A DNA stretch of 64,000 bases from a bacterium (GTDB lineage Bacteria > Actinomycetota > Acidimicrobiia > Spongiisociales > Spongiisociaceae): NCBI GenBank assembly GCA_028820935.1, contig JAPPHZ010000029.1, forward strand, positions 215,437 through 279,436, in the 5' to 3' direction. Position 1 is the stretch's first letter. Each line of letters starts with the position of its first letter. Below, piece by piece: positions 24,946 through 34,686 of the stretch. A model generated the notes under the pieces. The model had not been told where the DNA came from. It did not search any database and saw only the letters and a program-made list of their open reading frames with translations. A program made the translations under genes and the position numbers.

Positions 24946-26766
24946 ATGAAGATAGGCACTTACCGGCTCAGGCCTCTCAAGTGGGTGGCGATCCTGGCCG
25001 TGCTCGCCATGGTCGCCACGGCATGCGGCGCCGATGACGGGGACGAGGCGCCGGTTACCCAGGCGACCCAGGCACCCGCCACCGAGGCCACCCAGGCCGC
25101 GACCACCACCGAAGCCATGATGGAAGAGCCCGACGAGGAGATGGCCGAGGAGGACGCCACCGAGGAGATGGACGAGGAGGAACCGGAGTCCACTCTCGCT
25201 ACGGAGGGCACCACCACCACCGTGGCGCCGGGACTGGTGCGGCCCCAGGTCCTCGAGGACATACCGTTCGTGTTCTCGAACATCGCCCAGACCGCCAGCC
25301 TCGACCCGGCCGTCGCCTGGTCGTCCGACGGAATGCTGTTCGTCCGCAGTGCCTACGACACGCTGCTCGAGTACCCGCCCGGCTCCCAGCCGGCCATCGT
25401 CCAGCCTGCGCTGGCCAGCGAGTGGTCGACGGAGGACGGTCTCACCTATACCTTCACCCTGCGTGACGACGTGAACTTCCACGACGGCAACCCCTTCGAC
25501 TCCACCGACGTGGTGAAGAGCCTGGAGCGGATCCAAGCCATCGGTCAGGGTCCATCCACCCCGCTGCGGAACGTGGTCAGCTACGAGGCGACCGGGCCCT
25601 ACGAGGTCCAGATCACCCTCGGCCAGCCCGACACGTTCTTCACCGGTCTGTTGCCGAAGGTGCCGATCGTCTCGGCCGAGGCCATCGAGGCCAACGCCAC
25701 CGCCGACGATCCGTGGGCCGAAGCGTGGTTCGCCGAGAACGAGGCGGGCTCCGGTCCCTACGTGCTCGACACGCTGGCGGCGGACATGATCACCCTCAAC
25801 GGATTCACCGACTACTGGCGGCCGTTCGAGCCGGGCACGCCCACGAGGATCACCCTCCGGACCGACCCGGACGCCTCGACAGCCGTGCTGCTCATGTGCC
25901 AGGGCGAGGTCGACTCGATCGGCGGTATCGGCCCCGACCTCGTGGACCAGGCGGTGGCCTGCGATGGCGTCAAGGCGCTGATCCAGCCCCGCTTCGGTCT
26001 GGGGACGGTGGTCTTCAACCAGCTGGCGGACGGGCCGATCTCCGACGTGCGGGTTCGCAAGGCCATCGCGCTGGCCATCGACTATGACGGGTGGATCGCC
26101 TACCTCAACGGAAGGGCCGAGCCCACCACCGGGCCCCTGCCCCCCAACGCCGAGATAGGACCGGTTCCCGATGTGATCCGCCAGGATCTCGACCAGGCCA
26201 AGGCACTGCTGGCTGAGGCCGGTTATGGGGGCGGCGGTCCCGACAACATCCTGTTCACTATCAGCTACGCCGGCCTCGCGTTCCTGTCCTACGAGGCGTT
26301 TTTCGGGACGCTGCTCACGGAGAACCTGAAGGAGCTCGGCATCGGGGTGGACGTGCAACTGGTCGGATGGCCGGAGCTGGTCCAGCTGACCAAGAGCCCC
26401 GAGACGACCACCGACCTGGCATACCTGATTCTCAACATGACGTCGACGGACCCGTCCACGGTGCTCAAGTCGGCGTACGTGACCGAGTCCTGGGCGGACC
26501 AGGGCGGTTACAACTGGGCCTACTACTCGAACGAGATGGTGGACGAGTTGACCGCCGGCGTGTCGGGCATCACCGACGATGAGGAGCGGGGGCTCGTTCT
26601 GCGTCAGATCTCGGACCAGATCATCGCCGACCAGGTGGCCATCTGGATGCCGCAGCCGATCATCTACCAGCCTGTTCTGGAGAAGTGGGACCTGCTGTTC
26701 GAGCCGCTCGACTTCGTGGTCCAGACCCGGTTCTTCCACGCTCGCAACACTGAAATGGGCGGGTGA
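24946..26766 (+). CDS. Peptide/nickel-type ABC substrate-binding lipoprotein (DppA/OppA family 5)
   Basis: 606 residues, ATG with GGAGG upstream. The lipoprotein signal ends LAMVATAC (Cys ~27). It is followed by a long Thr/Glu/Ala linker (residues ~35-95) with repeated TQA and EE clusters, then the family-5 solute-binding fold (LASEWSTEDGLTYTFTLRDDVNFHDG, ADEPxxx-type DSTDVVKSLERI). It delivers peptides or related amides to the DppBC channel whose genes follow with GTGA/ATGA overlaps. Linkage to HyuAB suggests uptake of an amide or hydantoin-type substrate. Confidence 0.92.
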   Translation: MKIGTYRLRPLKWVAILAVLAMVATACGADDGDEAPVTQATQAPATEATQAATTTEAMMEEPDEEMAEEDATEEMDEEEPESTLATEGTTTTVAPGLVRPQVLEDIPFVFSNIAQTASLDPAVAWSSDGMLFVRSAYDTLLEYPPGSQPAIVQPALASEWSTEDGLTYTFTLRDDVNFHDGNPFDSTDVVKSLERIQAIGQGPSTPLRNVVSYEATGPYEVQITLGQPDTFFTGLLPKVPIVSAEAIEANATADDPWAEAWFAENEAGSGPYVLDTLAADMITLNGFTDYWRPFEPGTPTRITLRTDPDASTAVLLMCQGEVDSIGGIGPDLVDQAVACDGVKALIQPRFGLGTVVFNQLADGPISDVRVRKAIALAIDYDGWIAYLNGRAEPTTGPLPPNAEIGPVPDVIRQDLDQAKALLAEAGYGGGGPDNILFTISYAGLAFLSYEAFFGTLLTENLKELGIGVDVQLVGWPELVQLTKSPETTTDLAYLILNMTSTDPSTVLKSAYVTESWADQGGYNWAYYSNEMVDELTAGVSGITDDEERGLVLRQISDQIIADQVAIWMPQPIIYQPVLEKWDLLFEPLDFVVQTRFFHARNTEMGG

Positions 26767-27860
26767 CGCAAGGGCGTTACCCCGAGATAACAGGACCGGC
26801 GCCGGGGCCTCGCTTCGGCGCCGGTCGCTTGGCGCGGTTCGCCAAGGGGGTCGTCTGGCTGCTCGTGGTCGTCCTCGTGGCGGTTTCCATCACCTTCGCC
26901 CTCTCCAGGATCGTGCCCGCCGATCCCGCCCGGTTGGCGGCGGGGCTCGAAGCGGGTCCGGAGCAGGTGGAGCGGGTGCGCCAGGACATGGGCCTGGACG
27001 ATCCGGTGATGGTGCAATACGTGCGCTACATAACTGGTCTGGTCAGGGGGGACTTCGGCGACTCCATCCGGACCCGGGGGCCGATCCTCGATGACGTAGT
27101 CGAGGCCCTACCCGCCTCGATCGAGCTCATCGTGGTGTCCTTCACGATCTTCGCCGCGCTGGGCATCCTGGCGGGCGCCGCCTGGGCCTACTGGCCGAGA
27201 GGCGTCCATGCCATCCTGCTGCGGGTCGTTGCGGTGGCCGGCTCCGCCGTGCCCGTCTTCTGGGTCGGGCTGTTGCTGCAGATATTTCTCGCCGCCCGGC
27301 CCGACTGGTTCCCGCTCGTCGCGCGCCTCGACTTCCCGGTGGCCGGGAACCTCAACCATCAGGCGGCCGGGATCGCCGAGGTCACCGGCGCCGGCCTGCT
27401 GGACGCGTTGATCGCCCGGAGCCCTTCGGCCATGTGGGAGGCGGCCCGGGTGCTGTTCCTCCCCGTTATGACCATCGTGATCCACAACATCGCCCTCACC
27501 ATCGCGCTCACGCGTTCGTCCCTCGCCGACCAACTCGACCGGGAGTACGTGCGCGCGGCGCGGGCCCGGGGCCTGTCCGAGTGGCGGGTGGTGGTGGTCG
27601 ACGCCTTGCGCAATGCTCTCAACCCGGTGGTGACCATGCTCGGTCTGCAGCTGGGATGGCTCCTGGGCGGGGTGGTGATCGTGGAAGTGATCTTCTCGTG
27701 GCCGGGGATCGGCCTCTACGCCTTCAGCTCCTTCCAGTCGTTCGACTACAACGCCATCATGGCCATAACCGTGCTGGCCACGGCCGGGTTCGTCCTGGTC
27801 AACGCGCTGGTCGGCCAGATCTACCCGCTGCTCGATCCCCGCATCAAGGAAGCCCGATGA
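26763..27860 (+). CDS. Peptide-type ABC permease (DppB-like)
   Basis: 365 residues from GTG overlapping the lipoprotein stop (GTGA). About six membrane segments; an N-terminal TM1 (VVWLLVVVLVAVSITFALSR), the DppB extracellular domain, and the EAA loop near YVRAARARGLSEWRVVVVDALRNALNP. Slightly longer than usual (~310-340) because of an N-terminal extension and an insert around residues 185-225 (FPVAGNLNHQAAGIAEV). Pairs with DppC. Confidence 0.92.
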   Translation: MTQGRYPEITGPAPGPRFGAGRLARFAKGVVWLLVVVLVAVSITFALSRIVPADPARLAAGLEAGPEQVERVRQDMGLDDPVMVQYVRYITGLVRGDFGDSIRTRGPILDDVVEALPASIELIVVSFTIFAALGILAGAAWAYWPRGVHAILLRVVAVAGSAVPVFWVGLLLQIFLAARPDWFPLVARLDFPVAGNLNHQAAGIAEVTGAGLLDALIARSPSAMWEAARVLFLPVMTIVIHNIALTIALTRSSLADQLDREYVRAARARGLSEWRVVVVDALRNALNPVVTMLGLQLGWLLGGVVIVEVIFSWPGIGLYAFSSFQSFDYNAIMAITVLATAGFVLVNALVGQIYPLLDPRIKEAR

Positions 27861-28705
27861 CCGTCGCCGAGCTTCCGGCCGCACCCGAAGCGGCATCCCG
27901 GACCCGAAAGGCGGGGCGAGGCGTCATGTGGTGGTCGGTGGCCACTGTCGTGGTCCTGGCGGCCCTGGTGCTCATCCCCGGCCTGCTGGCTCCCGGCGAC
28001 CCGTACAAGCTGGACATCATCAACCGCTTCACCCCTCCGAATGCCGACAACCTGTTCGGCACCGACGACTCCGGTCGTGACATACTGTCCCGGGTCATCC
28101 ACGGAGCCCGTTACTCGATCGGCTCCGCCGTGCTGATCATCACGGTCGCGGCGCTGGTGGGGACGATCTACGGGTCGCTGGCCGCCTGGTACGGGGGCAT
28201 TCTCGACCGCCTGTTGATGAGGACCGTAGACGTTTTCCTGGCCTTCCCCTACCTGGTGTTCGCGATGGCGGTGGCGGCATCGATGGGGCGAGGTCTCACC
28301 TCCACGATCGTGGCCCTGTCGCTGCTGTGGTGGCCGAGCTACGCCCGGATGATCCGGGGTCAGGTCAAGTCGATCCTCAACGACTACCACATAAGGGCGG
28401 CCACCACGCTGGGTGCGCGACGTGGCCAGATACTGCGCTGGCACGTCATCCCCCACACCTACAACCAGCTTCTCGTCCGCTTCACCCTCGACATCGGCAA
28501 CGCGCTGGTGGCGCTGACCGGACTGGCCTTCCTCGGGCTGGGCGCTACCCCGCCCCTGCCGGAATGGGGACGCATGGTGGCCGACTCCAAGCAGTTCGCC
28601 CTACTGGCCTGGTGGTACGCGGTGTTCCCGGGCGTGGTTATCTTCGTCACCGTGCTCAACTTCGTGCTGCTGGGCGAAGCGCTGCGGAAGCGGTCGACCA
28701 CGTGA
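27857..28705 (+). CDS. Peptide-type ABC permease (DppC-like)
   Basis: 282 residues from ATG overlapping dppB as ATGA. It has N-terminal TM (WWSVATVVVLAALVLIPGLL), the DppC signature LFGTDDSGRDILSRVIHGARYS and an EAA loop (RAATTLGARRGQILRWHVIP), with five to six TM helices. Forms the channel with DppB. Complete. Confidence 0.93.
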   Translation: MTVAELPAAPEAASRTRKAGRGVMWWSVATVVVLAALVLIPGLLAPGDPYKLDIINRFTPPNADNLFGTDDSGRDILSRVIHGARYSIGSAVLIITVAALVGTIYGSLAAWYGGILDRLLMRTVDVFLAFPYLVFAMAVAASMGRGLTSTIVALSLLWWPSYARMIRGQVKSILNDYHIRAATTLGARRGQILRWHVIPHTYNQLLVRFTLDIGNALVALTGLAFLGLGATPPLPEWGRMVADSKQFALLAWWYAVFPGVVIFVTVLNFVLLGEALRKRSTT

Positions 28706-29655
28706 GCCTGCTCGCCGTCGAGGACCTCACCGTCACCTATCCGGGCGGCCGGCGCCCGGCGGTCAAGGGCGTGTCGCTGGAGATCGAGTCCGGTCGCACC
28801 CTGGCGGTGGTGGGGGAGTCGGGAAGTGGGAAGACCACCCTGGCCCTGGCCCTCGCCGGGTTGCTTGACCGCCGGGCGCGGAGACGCGCCTCCCGGCTGG
28901 AAATAAACGGCGAGAACCTGCTCGCGGCGGGAACGCGGAGGTGGAGGCAGCTGCGGCGTACCGACATCTCGTTCATCTTCCAGTCCCCGATCAACTCGTG
29001 GAATCCCACCCGGACGATGATCGCCCAGGTTCGGGACGCGATGTCGGCGGCGGGTCATGCCGGGCGGATGCCCGAGTTGATGGACCTGCTGGCGCGGGTG
29101 GGCTTCGAGGATCCCGAGAGACGCCTGGCGGATCTACCCCACCAGCTCAGCGGCGGGATGTTGCAGAGGGTATCGATCGCCGTCGCGGTCATCATCGAGC
29201 CGGCGCTTCTCATCGCCGACGAACCGACCAGCGCCCTCGACAGCACCGTTCAGTCCGAGATCCTGGCCATCCTGGGGGAACTGCGGTCCGAAGCGGACCT
29301 GGCGATGCTGATCATCAGCCACGACCTGAGCGTGGTGGCCCGCGTGGCGGACTACGTGATGGTTCTCTACGGGGGGAAGGTGGTGGAGCAGGGCGCCCGC
29401 GCCGCCGTCCTCGGCTCGGCTGTCCACCCCTACACCCGGGGGTTGCTGGACTCGGTACCGCGTCTCGACGGCGAGCGCAAGATACTGCTGCCGTCGATGG
29501 AGCCGGGGCATCTCCCTGCCTCCGGATGTCCCTTCGCTCCCAGGTGCAGCCTGGTGGTGGACGACTGCCGTCGGGTCGAACCGGATCTGGTACCGATCAA
29601 TGACACCCTGGCGGCCTGCCCTCCCGCCGCATCCTCCGCGCTGATAACGACATGA
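28702..29655 (+). CDS. Peptide-type ABC ATP-binding protein (DppD-like)
   Basis: 317 residues from GTG overlapping dppC (GTGA). Walker A GESGSGKTT, signature LSGGMLQRVSIA, Walker B LLIADEPTSALD, H-loop ISHDLS, then the oligopeptide-transporter C-terminal domain with Cys-rich CPFAPRCSLVVDDC (possible Fe-S cluster, as in DppD). Powers the transporter with DppF. Confidence 0.93.
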   Translation: MSLLAVEDLTVTYPGGRRPAVKGVSLEIESGRTLAVVGESGSGKTTLALALAGLLDRRARRRASRLEINGENLLAAGTRRWRQLRRTDISFIFQSPINSWNPTRTMIAQVRDAMSAAGHAGRMPELMDLLARVGFEDPERRLADLPHQLSGGMLQRVSIAVAVIIEPALLIADEPTSALDSTVQSEILAILGELRSEADLAMLIISHDLSVVARVADYVMVLYGGKVVEQGARAAVLGSAVHPYTRGLLDSVPRLDGERKILLPSMEPGHLPASGCPFAPRCSLVVDDCRRVEPDLVPINDTLAACPPAASSALITT

Positions 29656-30608
29656 CCTCCCTGCTCGAACTGACCGGAGTGGACAAGACGTTCGTCACCG
29701 ACCGCGGCCCGGTCCGCGCCGTTCGGAGGATGTCGATGACGATCGGTGAGGGCGAGGTGGTCGGCCTCGTAGGGGAGTCGGGGTCCGGGAAGTCCACCAT
29801 CGCCAACCTGGTGCTCGGCCTGGAACAGGCCGACGCGGGCCGGATCAGCTTCCGGGGCCGCGACGTGGGGGAGTGGCTGGACGTAGAGGAGGCCGGATAC
29901 CGGCAGGCCGTGCAGGCGGTCTTCCAGCACCCCTTCCAGGCGCTCGACAGCCGCAAGCGGGTGGGGTGGCTGGTCGCCGAGCCCCTCGTGATCCACCGCC
30001 GCGGCAACTCCCGGGAGCGCGCCGCGCGGGTGCGGGACTTGATGGCGGATGTCCACCTCGACCCCTCCCTGGTGGACCGCTACCCCCACCAGTTGTCGGG
30101 AGGTCAGGCGCAACGGGTCAACATCGCCAGAGCTCTCGCGCTAGAACCCTCGCTGCTGGTCTGTGACGAGCCCGTGTCGGCCCTCGACGTGTCGGTCCAG
30201 GCCCAGATACTCAACCTGCTGCTCGAGATAAACCGGGAGCGGTCGATGGCCATGCTGTTCATCAGCCACTCGCTACCCGTGGTCCGCCACCTCTCCGACC
30301 GGATCGTGGTCATGTACGCCGGTACGGCGGTCGAGGAGGGTCCGGGCGGCGAAGTCTCCGACCGGCCCACCCATCCATACACGCAGTTGCTCGTATCGGC
30401 GGCGTCGGTCATCACCGGCGACGGCGGGCGGGCGCAGGGCACGATGCGGGAGGCGATCCCGTCGGTGGGATGCCGCTTCGTCCCACGCTGCCCGGTGGCC
30501 ATCGACCGGTGCTCGACGGAAGAGCCGTCCCTGGATGAGCTCCAGGAAGGCCACTCGTCGCGCTGCTGGCTCGCCTCGGATCTGTCGCTGCGCGGGGCAG
30601 GGGGATGA
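29652..30608 (+). CDS. Peptide-type ABC ATP-binding protein (DppF-like)
   Basis: 318 residues from ATG overlapping dppD (ATGA). Walker A GESGSGKST, signature LSGGQAQRVNIARAL, Walker B LLVCDEPVSALD, H-loop ISHSLP, and a Cys-containing C-terminal oligo_HPY segment (CRFVPRCPVAIDRC). Its stop overlaps the start of the D,D-carboxypeptidase gene as ATGA, an unusual operon partner. Confidence 0.93.
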   Translation: MTSLLELTGVDKTFVTDRGPVRAVRRMSMTIGEGEVVGLVGESGSGKSTIANLVLGLEQADAGRISFRGRDVGEWLDVEEAGYRQAVQAVFQHPFQALDSRKRVGWLVAEPLVIHRRGNSRERAARVRDLMADVHLDPSLVDRYPHQLSGGQAQRVNIARALALEPSLLVCDEPVSALDVSVQAQILNLLLEINRERSMAMLFISHSLPVVRHLSDRIVVMYAGTAVEEGPGGEVSDRPTHPYTQLLVSAASVITGDGGRAQGTMREAIPSVGCRFVPRCPVAIDRCSTEEPSLDELQEGHSSRCWLASDLSLRGAGG

Positions 30609-32921
30609 GAGAAGGACCGTCCCGGGGCCTCCGGAGACAGGGGCATCGATGGACCGGAGGCCTGAGCGCCGTCGCGTTGGTGGTGGTCGTCACTCTGGTG
30701 ATACCGCCCGCCGCCGCGTACGGCGCGCCTGCAGATGGGTCGATTCCGGTGGCCCAGGAGGAGCGGGATCGTCTGGCGAGGGAGTTCTCGGCCGTACTCT
30801 CCCTTCGGGAGGCTCCCGACTCGATGTGCCTGTCGGTGATCCTCGATGGTGAGTCGCTTGTGGAGTTCGCGATCCCGCACCCGTCTCGTCCCTGCATCGT
30901 TGATGAAGGTGGCGACCGCCGCGGCCGCCTTCGAGGTGATGAGCCCGGACGAGGTCTTCACGACGGAAGTGTTTGCTCGTACTGAGGACCTCGAGTCGGT
31001 CACCAACGGTGTGCTGACGGGCGACGTATACCTCGTCGGGCAGGGTGACCCCGTGCTGTCCACGCCCCGCTACGTCAATCGATACGCGGAGCCCGTGGCG
31101 CATACCGACATCACGGGCCTGGCAAACCAGGTGATGGCCGCCCTCTCCGCCCGTGGCATCAGGAGGATCGAAGGCCGGATCGTGGGAGACGAGTCCTGGT
31201 ATCCCGACAAGGAACGCGAATATTCGGGGGAGGTCCTGGCCGGAAAGACGGACCCGGTGTGGAGACGCTCCTTCGTGACCGCCAACCATTCCGGACCGCT
31301 GTCGGCCCTGCTCCTCAACAGCGGCTTTTCGCGGTATGCCAGCTCGGTGTTCTCTCAGGGCCGCCGCCAGAGCGTGCGAGCAGCGGTGCCCGCCCAGCAC
31401 GCCGCCTCGGTGTTCGACGACTTCCTCGAGGCGCGGCGGATGGTGATCACGCGGAGGCCGGTAGCGGGCGTGGCGCCGGTTCCGAGCGAGCGGACCATGC
31501 TGGGGGCGGTCGACTCTCCGCCCTTGTCCGAGATCGTGGGTCGCATGCTGACCCGCTCCGACAACACGATCGCCGAGATGCTCCTCAAGGAGATCGGCCG
31601 CCGGGGTGAGGGATCGGACCGCGCCTCTGCGGTGGCCACCGTTCACGCCCTCCTGCGCGGCAAGCTCGGCTCGGCGGCGGACGGTTTGCTGATCGCCGAT
31701 GGCTCGGGCCTGTCCTACCACAACCGCCTCACCTGCGGCGCGGTGGCCGGACTGCTGGAGGAGGCCGGTCCCGGCTCGCCGCTGGTGGAGGGCCTGGCCG
31801 TAGCGGGCCGGACGGGAACTCTGAGAAACTGCCACCCGGCCCGGTCGAGGGGAAACGAGGACCAGCTCCTTACCGTCAAGGGTAAGACGGGCTCGCTGGA
31901 CCACGTGATCTCCCTGGCCGGGACGGCCGTGGCTGCCGGCGGCGAGACGATCACTTTCTCGATGATCGCGAACCAGCCAAACATCATTCTCCTCGGATCC
32001 TGCAACCGTCTCCGCAGGACGCTCCTGAACGCCGCCGCCAACTACACGTACGGTCCCGCCCCGGCGGGTACTCCTGTCCATGCGGGAGATCGCGCCGCGC
32101 TCGCCGCGCTGTTCGACAGTACGGGCGGGGACGGATGGTTCAACATGTGGAGTTGGAAGACGGGCGCGCCCCTGAGCCGGTGGCACGGTGTGACCACGGA
32201 TTCTGCCGGGCGGGTCACCGGGATCGACCTGAGCGGCCCGTTCGGTAACGGCCTGACAGGATCGATACCCGAGGAGCTCGGCCGGCTGAGCGAACTCGTC
32301 CGCCTCGATCTCTCCGGCAACGACCTGTGCGTGCCCCGGTCCATGGTCGAGAGCCTTCCGAGCACCGGGGTCGGCACCTGTTCCGTGTTCGTCGACGCGA
32401 TGGGGAACACTCATGAGGCCGCGCTGGAAGCCCTGGCCGGAAGGGGGATCCTGGACGGCACCGAATGCGCGGCTGGCATCTGTCCCAACGATGCGATCAA
32501 GCGATGGACCATGGCGGTGTGGCTGGTGCGGGCGATCGACGGCCGCGAGCCACCCGCGGTCTCCACGTCGAGGTTCGCCGACGTGGACACGGATGATTGG
32601 TGGCTTCCCTACGTGGAGCGGCTTGCGGAACTCCGCATCACCGCGGGATGCGCTGTCCAGCCATTCCGTTTCTGCCCTGACCGCGCGGTCTCGCGGGAGG
32701 AGATGGCGTCGTTCCTGAAGAGAGCATTTGCCCTCGATCCCGCCCCTCCGGCGGGATTCCGCGACACCGGCGGGAGCGTCCACAAGGCGGCGATCGACGC
32801 CCTATGGGCGGCCGGGATCACCGCTGGCTGCCAGACGAACCCGCCGCTCTACTGCCCCAGCCGTCTGGTTACCCGAGCCGAGATGGCAACGTTCCTCGCC
32901 CGATCTCTCCGCCTCAATTGA
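30605..32921 (+). CDS. dacB: PBP4/DacB-type D-Ala-D-Ala carboxypeptidase fused to LRR and SLH modules (frameshifted)
   Basis: The ATG at 30605 overlaps the dppF stop. Frame one (to ~30889) gives a signal-type helix (LSAVALVVVVTLVIPPAAAYGA) and the S13 N-terminus up to PHPSR. The protein then continues in the +1 frame with PASLMK. Removing one C from CCC at 30890-30892 restores a single ~771-residue frame. S13 peptidase motifs are all intact: Ser-x-x-Lys in ASLMK, Ser-Asp-Asn in TRSDNTIAE, and Lys-Thr-Gly in VKGKTGS. After ~residue 410 comes an LRR cap module (DRAALAALFDSTGGDGW, then LTGSIPEELGRLSELVRLDL), then three Cys-paired SLH repeats ending in TRAEMATFLARSL. It would trim peptidoglycan stem peptides while anchored to the cell surface. 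The frameshift may be a sequencing error, a mutation or recoding. Confidence 0.82.
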
Positions 32922-32926
32922 GCCCA

Positions 32927-32942
32927 ACCGGAGCCGTCCGGT
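32927..32942 (+). terminator. Candidate transcription terminator hairpin after dacB
   Basis: ACCGGA-gccg-TCCGGT forms a 6-bp stem with a 4-base loop, six bases after the dacB stop, at the end of the long plus-strand run. There is no clear T-run, as is common in GC-rich actinomycetes. Confidence 0.45.
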
Positions 32943-33088
32943 GAAGCGAGAGCGCCACACCGCTCGCGGCCGGGTCCATGGCCTGCGCGGCAGGACCGCG
33001 AACGTTCGGTACCCTCCTGTCAGCCCGGACGACGAACAACCCAGGGAGGGCGGATGACCGGACTAACCGGCGACGGCAAGGTCGGACG

Positions 33089-33961
33089 ATGGCGGGGGTG
33101 AGGGACATCGTGCCCGAGGGCATCATCGACGCCCGGTCCCGTCCGCCCATCCGTGCCTTCATCGAGGACCGTACCTACACCAACCTTCCCCGGACCCTGC
33201 GAAATGTGGCCGCACGGGGCTGGACGATCACGCCGGCCATGCGGCAGGCTGACCTCGACGGCTATCTGGACGAGACACGCGCAGCCGGGATCGTGCGGGC
33301 CGGCGTACCTGCCCGCGTTCCCAACAGATGGTGGGGTGGCAAGGGCAACGACCCGGTCTTCGAGGCCGCGGAGCAGAACTCCGACCTCTTCTACGTGTAC
33401 GCGGCGGTCGATCCGATGAAGGAGAACGCCGCCGGATCGGTTCAGCCGCTGGTCGACCGGGGCGCCCGGGGCATAGTGCTCGAGCCGGGGATCTGCGACA
33501 CGCCCACCTACGTGGACGATCCCATCATCAACCCCGTCTACGAAGCCTGCGTCGCCGCCGGTGTGCCCGCCCTGGTCATGGGAGGCGGCGAGACCGGACC
33601 TGACCTGAGCTTCTCGGACCCGGCGAGGATCGACCGGGTCGCCGTTCGTTTCCCCGAGCTGACCGTGGTCAACGTCCACGGAGGTTGGCCCCACGCGCAG
33701 GCGGCCCTCGGGGTGGCCTTCCGCCGCGCCAACGTCTGGATGCTCCCCGACGTGTACTTCCCGGGCCTGCCGGGTGAGGCCGACTACGTGAAGGGAATCG
33801 CCACCTTCCTACAGGATCGGTTCCTGTTCGCCACCGGATACCCGTTCTGTCCGATCCAGGAGACTATTGACCGCTATCTCGGGTTCGGACTCTCCGACGA
33901 GGTGCTGGTGAAGGTTATGCGCCGCAACGCCCTGCGCCTGTTCCGTCTGGACGAATCGTGA
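33089..33961 (+). CDS. Amidohydrolase_2-family protein without the HxH metal motif
   Basis: 290 residues from ATG 33089. The TIM-barrel amidohydrolase fold is supported by the C-terminal VNVHGGWPHAQAALGVAFRR, WMLPDVYFPG and the closing IDRYLGFGLSDEVLVKVMRRNALRLF. However, the N-terminal metal motif, normally D-x-H-x-H, reads IIDARSRPP, and the late catalytic Asp region reads ATGYPFCP. This resembles the known IDxRxRPP subgroup whose members appear to lack the usual metal site. Function unknown; a non-metal lyase or binding role is possible. Coupled to an SDR gene by GTGA. Confidence 0.8.
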   Translation: MAGVRDIVPEGIIDARSRPPIRAFIEDRTYTNLPRTLRNVAARGWTITPAMRQADLDGYLDETRAAGIVRAGVPARVPNRWWGGKGNDPVFEAAEQNSDLFYVYAAVDPMKENAAGSVQPLVDRGARGIVLEPGICDTPTYVDDPIINPVYEACVAAGVPALVMGGGETGPDLSFSDPARIDRVAVRFPELTVVNVHGGWPHAQAALGVAFRRANVWMLPDVYFPGLPGEADYVKGIATFLQDRFLFATGYPFCPIQETIDRYLGFGLSDEVLVKVMRRNALRLFRLDES

Positions 33962-34686
33962 CCGGCATGCCCGGGGGATTGGTGGTGGTCACCGGGGCCG
34001 CCAGCGGGATCGGGCGTGCCGCGGCGGTGGCGTTCCACCGTCAGGGAGCCACGGTGGTGGCCACGGACGTGAACCCCGCCGGACTGGCCGACCTGCGCTC
34101 CGAGCTGGACGATCCGACCCGGTGCGTGACGGCCGTCGCCGACATAGCTTCGGGTCCCGAGGTCGTGTCCGTGTTCTCGCGGGCGGAGCGGATGGGGGGA
34201 TGCGAGGTGCTGGTCAACGCGGCCGGCATCGGCGTCTCCCTGCCCCTGATCGACCACACCGACGAGGACTGGGACCGGGTACTCGACATCAACACCCGCG
34301 GCACCTTCCTCTGCCTGAGGGAGGCGGCCCGGCAGATGACGGAGCAGGGCGGGGGAGCGATCGTCAACGTCGCTTCGGTTGTGGGTCTCTACCCGTCGCC
34401 GATACCCGAGATCGCTTACGACACCAGCAAGGGCGCAGTCGTCCAGATGACCCGGTCGGCAGCCCGGGAACTGGCGCCCCACGGTGTGCGGGTGAACGGC
34501 GTGGCGCCGGGACCGGTGCCGACCAACCTCTACGGCACCCCGCCGGAGCAGCCCGAAGTACCGATGCCGCTCGGTCATGGCACCGTGGACGACGTGGTTG
34601 ACGCCATCCTGTTCCTTGCTTCCGGCAAGGCCCGTTGGATAACGGGCCAGACGCTGGTCGTGGACGGGGGATGGTTGCTCAGGTGA
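33958..34686 (+). CDS. Short-chain dehydrogenase/reductase (SDR)
   Basis: 242 residues from GTG overlapping the amidohydrolase stop. Classical SDR: NAD(P) loop TGAASGIGRAA, NAAGIG, catalytic Ser in NVASVVG, Tyr and Lys in YDTSKGA. It ends with a C-terminal dimer interface (GQTLVVDGGWLLR). It oxidises or reduces a hydroxy/keto substrate. It is coupled to a second SDR by GTGA, so three genes form one tight unit. Confidence 0.93.
   Translation: MTGMPGGLVVVTGAASGIGRAAAVAFHRQGATVVATDVNPAGLADLRSELDDPTRCVTAVADIASGPEVVSVFSRAERMGGCEVLVNAAGIGVSLPLIDHTDEDWDRVLDINTRGTFLCLREAARQMTEQGGGAIVNVASVVGLYPSPIPEIAYDTSKGAVVQMTRSAARELAPHGVRVNGVAPGPVPTNLYGTPPEQPEVPMPLGHGTVDDVVDAILFLASGKARWITGQTLVVDGGWLLR

Noticed and set aside
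24799-26739. 646-codon minus-strand open frame
   Set aside because: Antisense of the peptide-binding lipoprotein gene; shadow.
30690-32783. 697-codon minus-strand open frame
   Set aside because: Antisense of the carboxypeptidase fusion; shadow. It does not explain the dacB frameshift.
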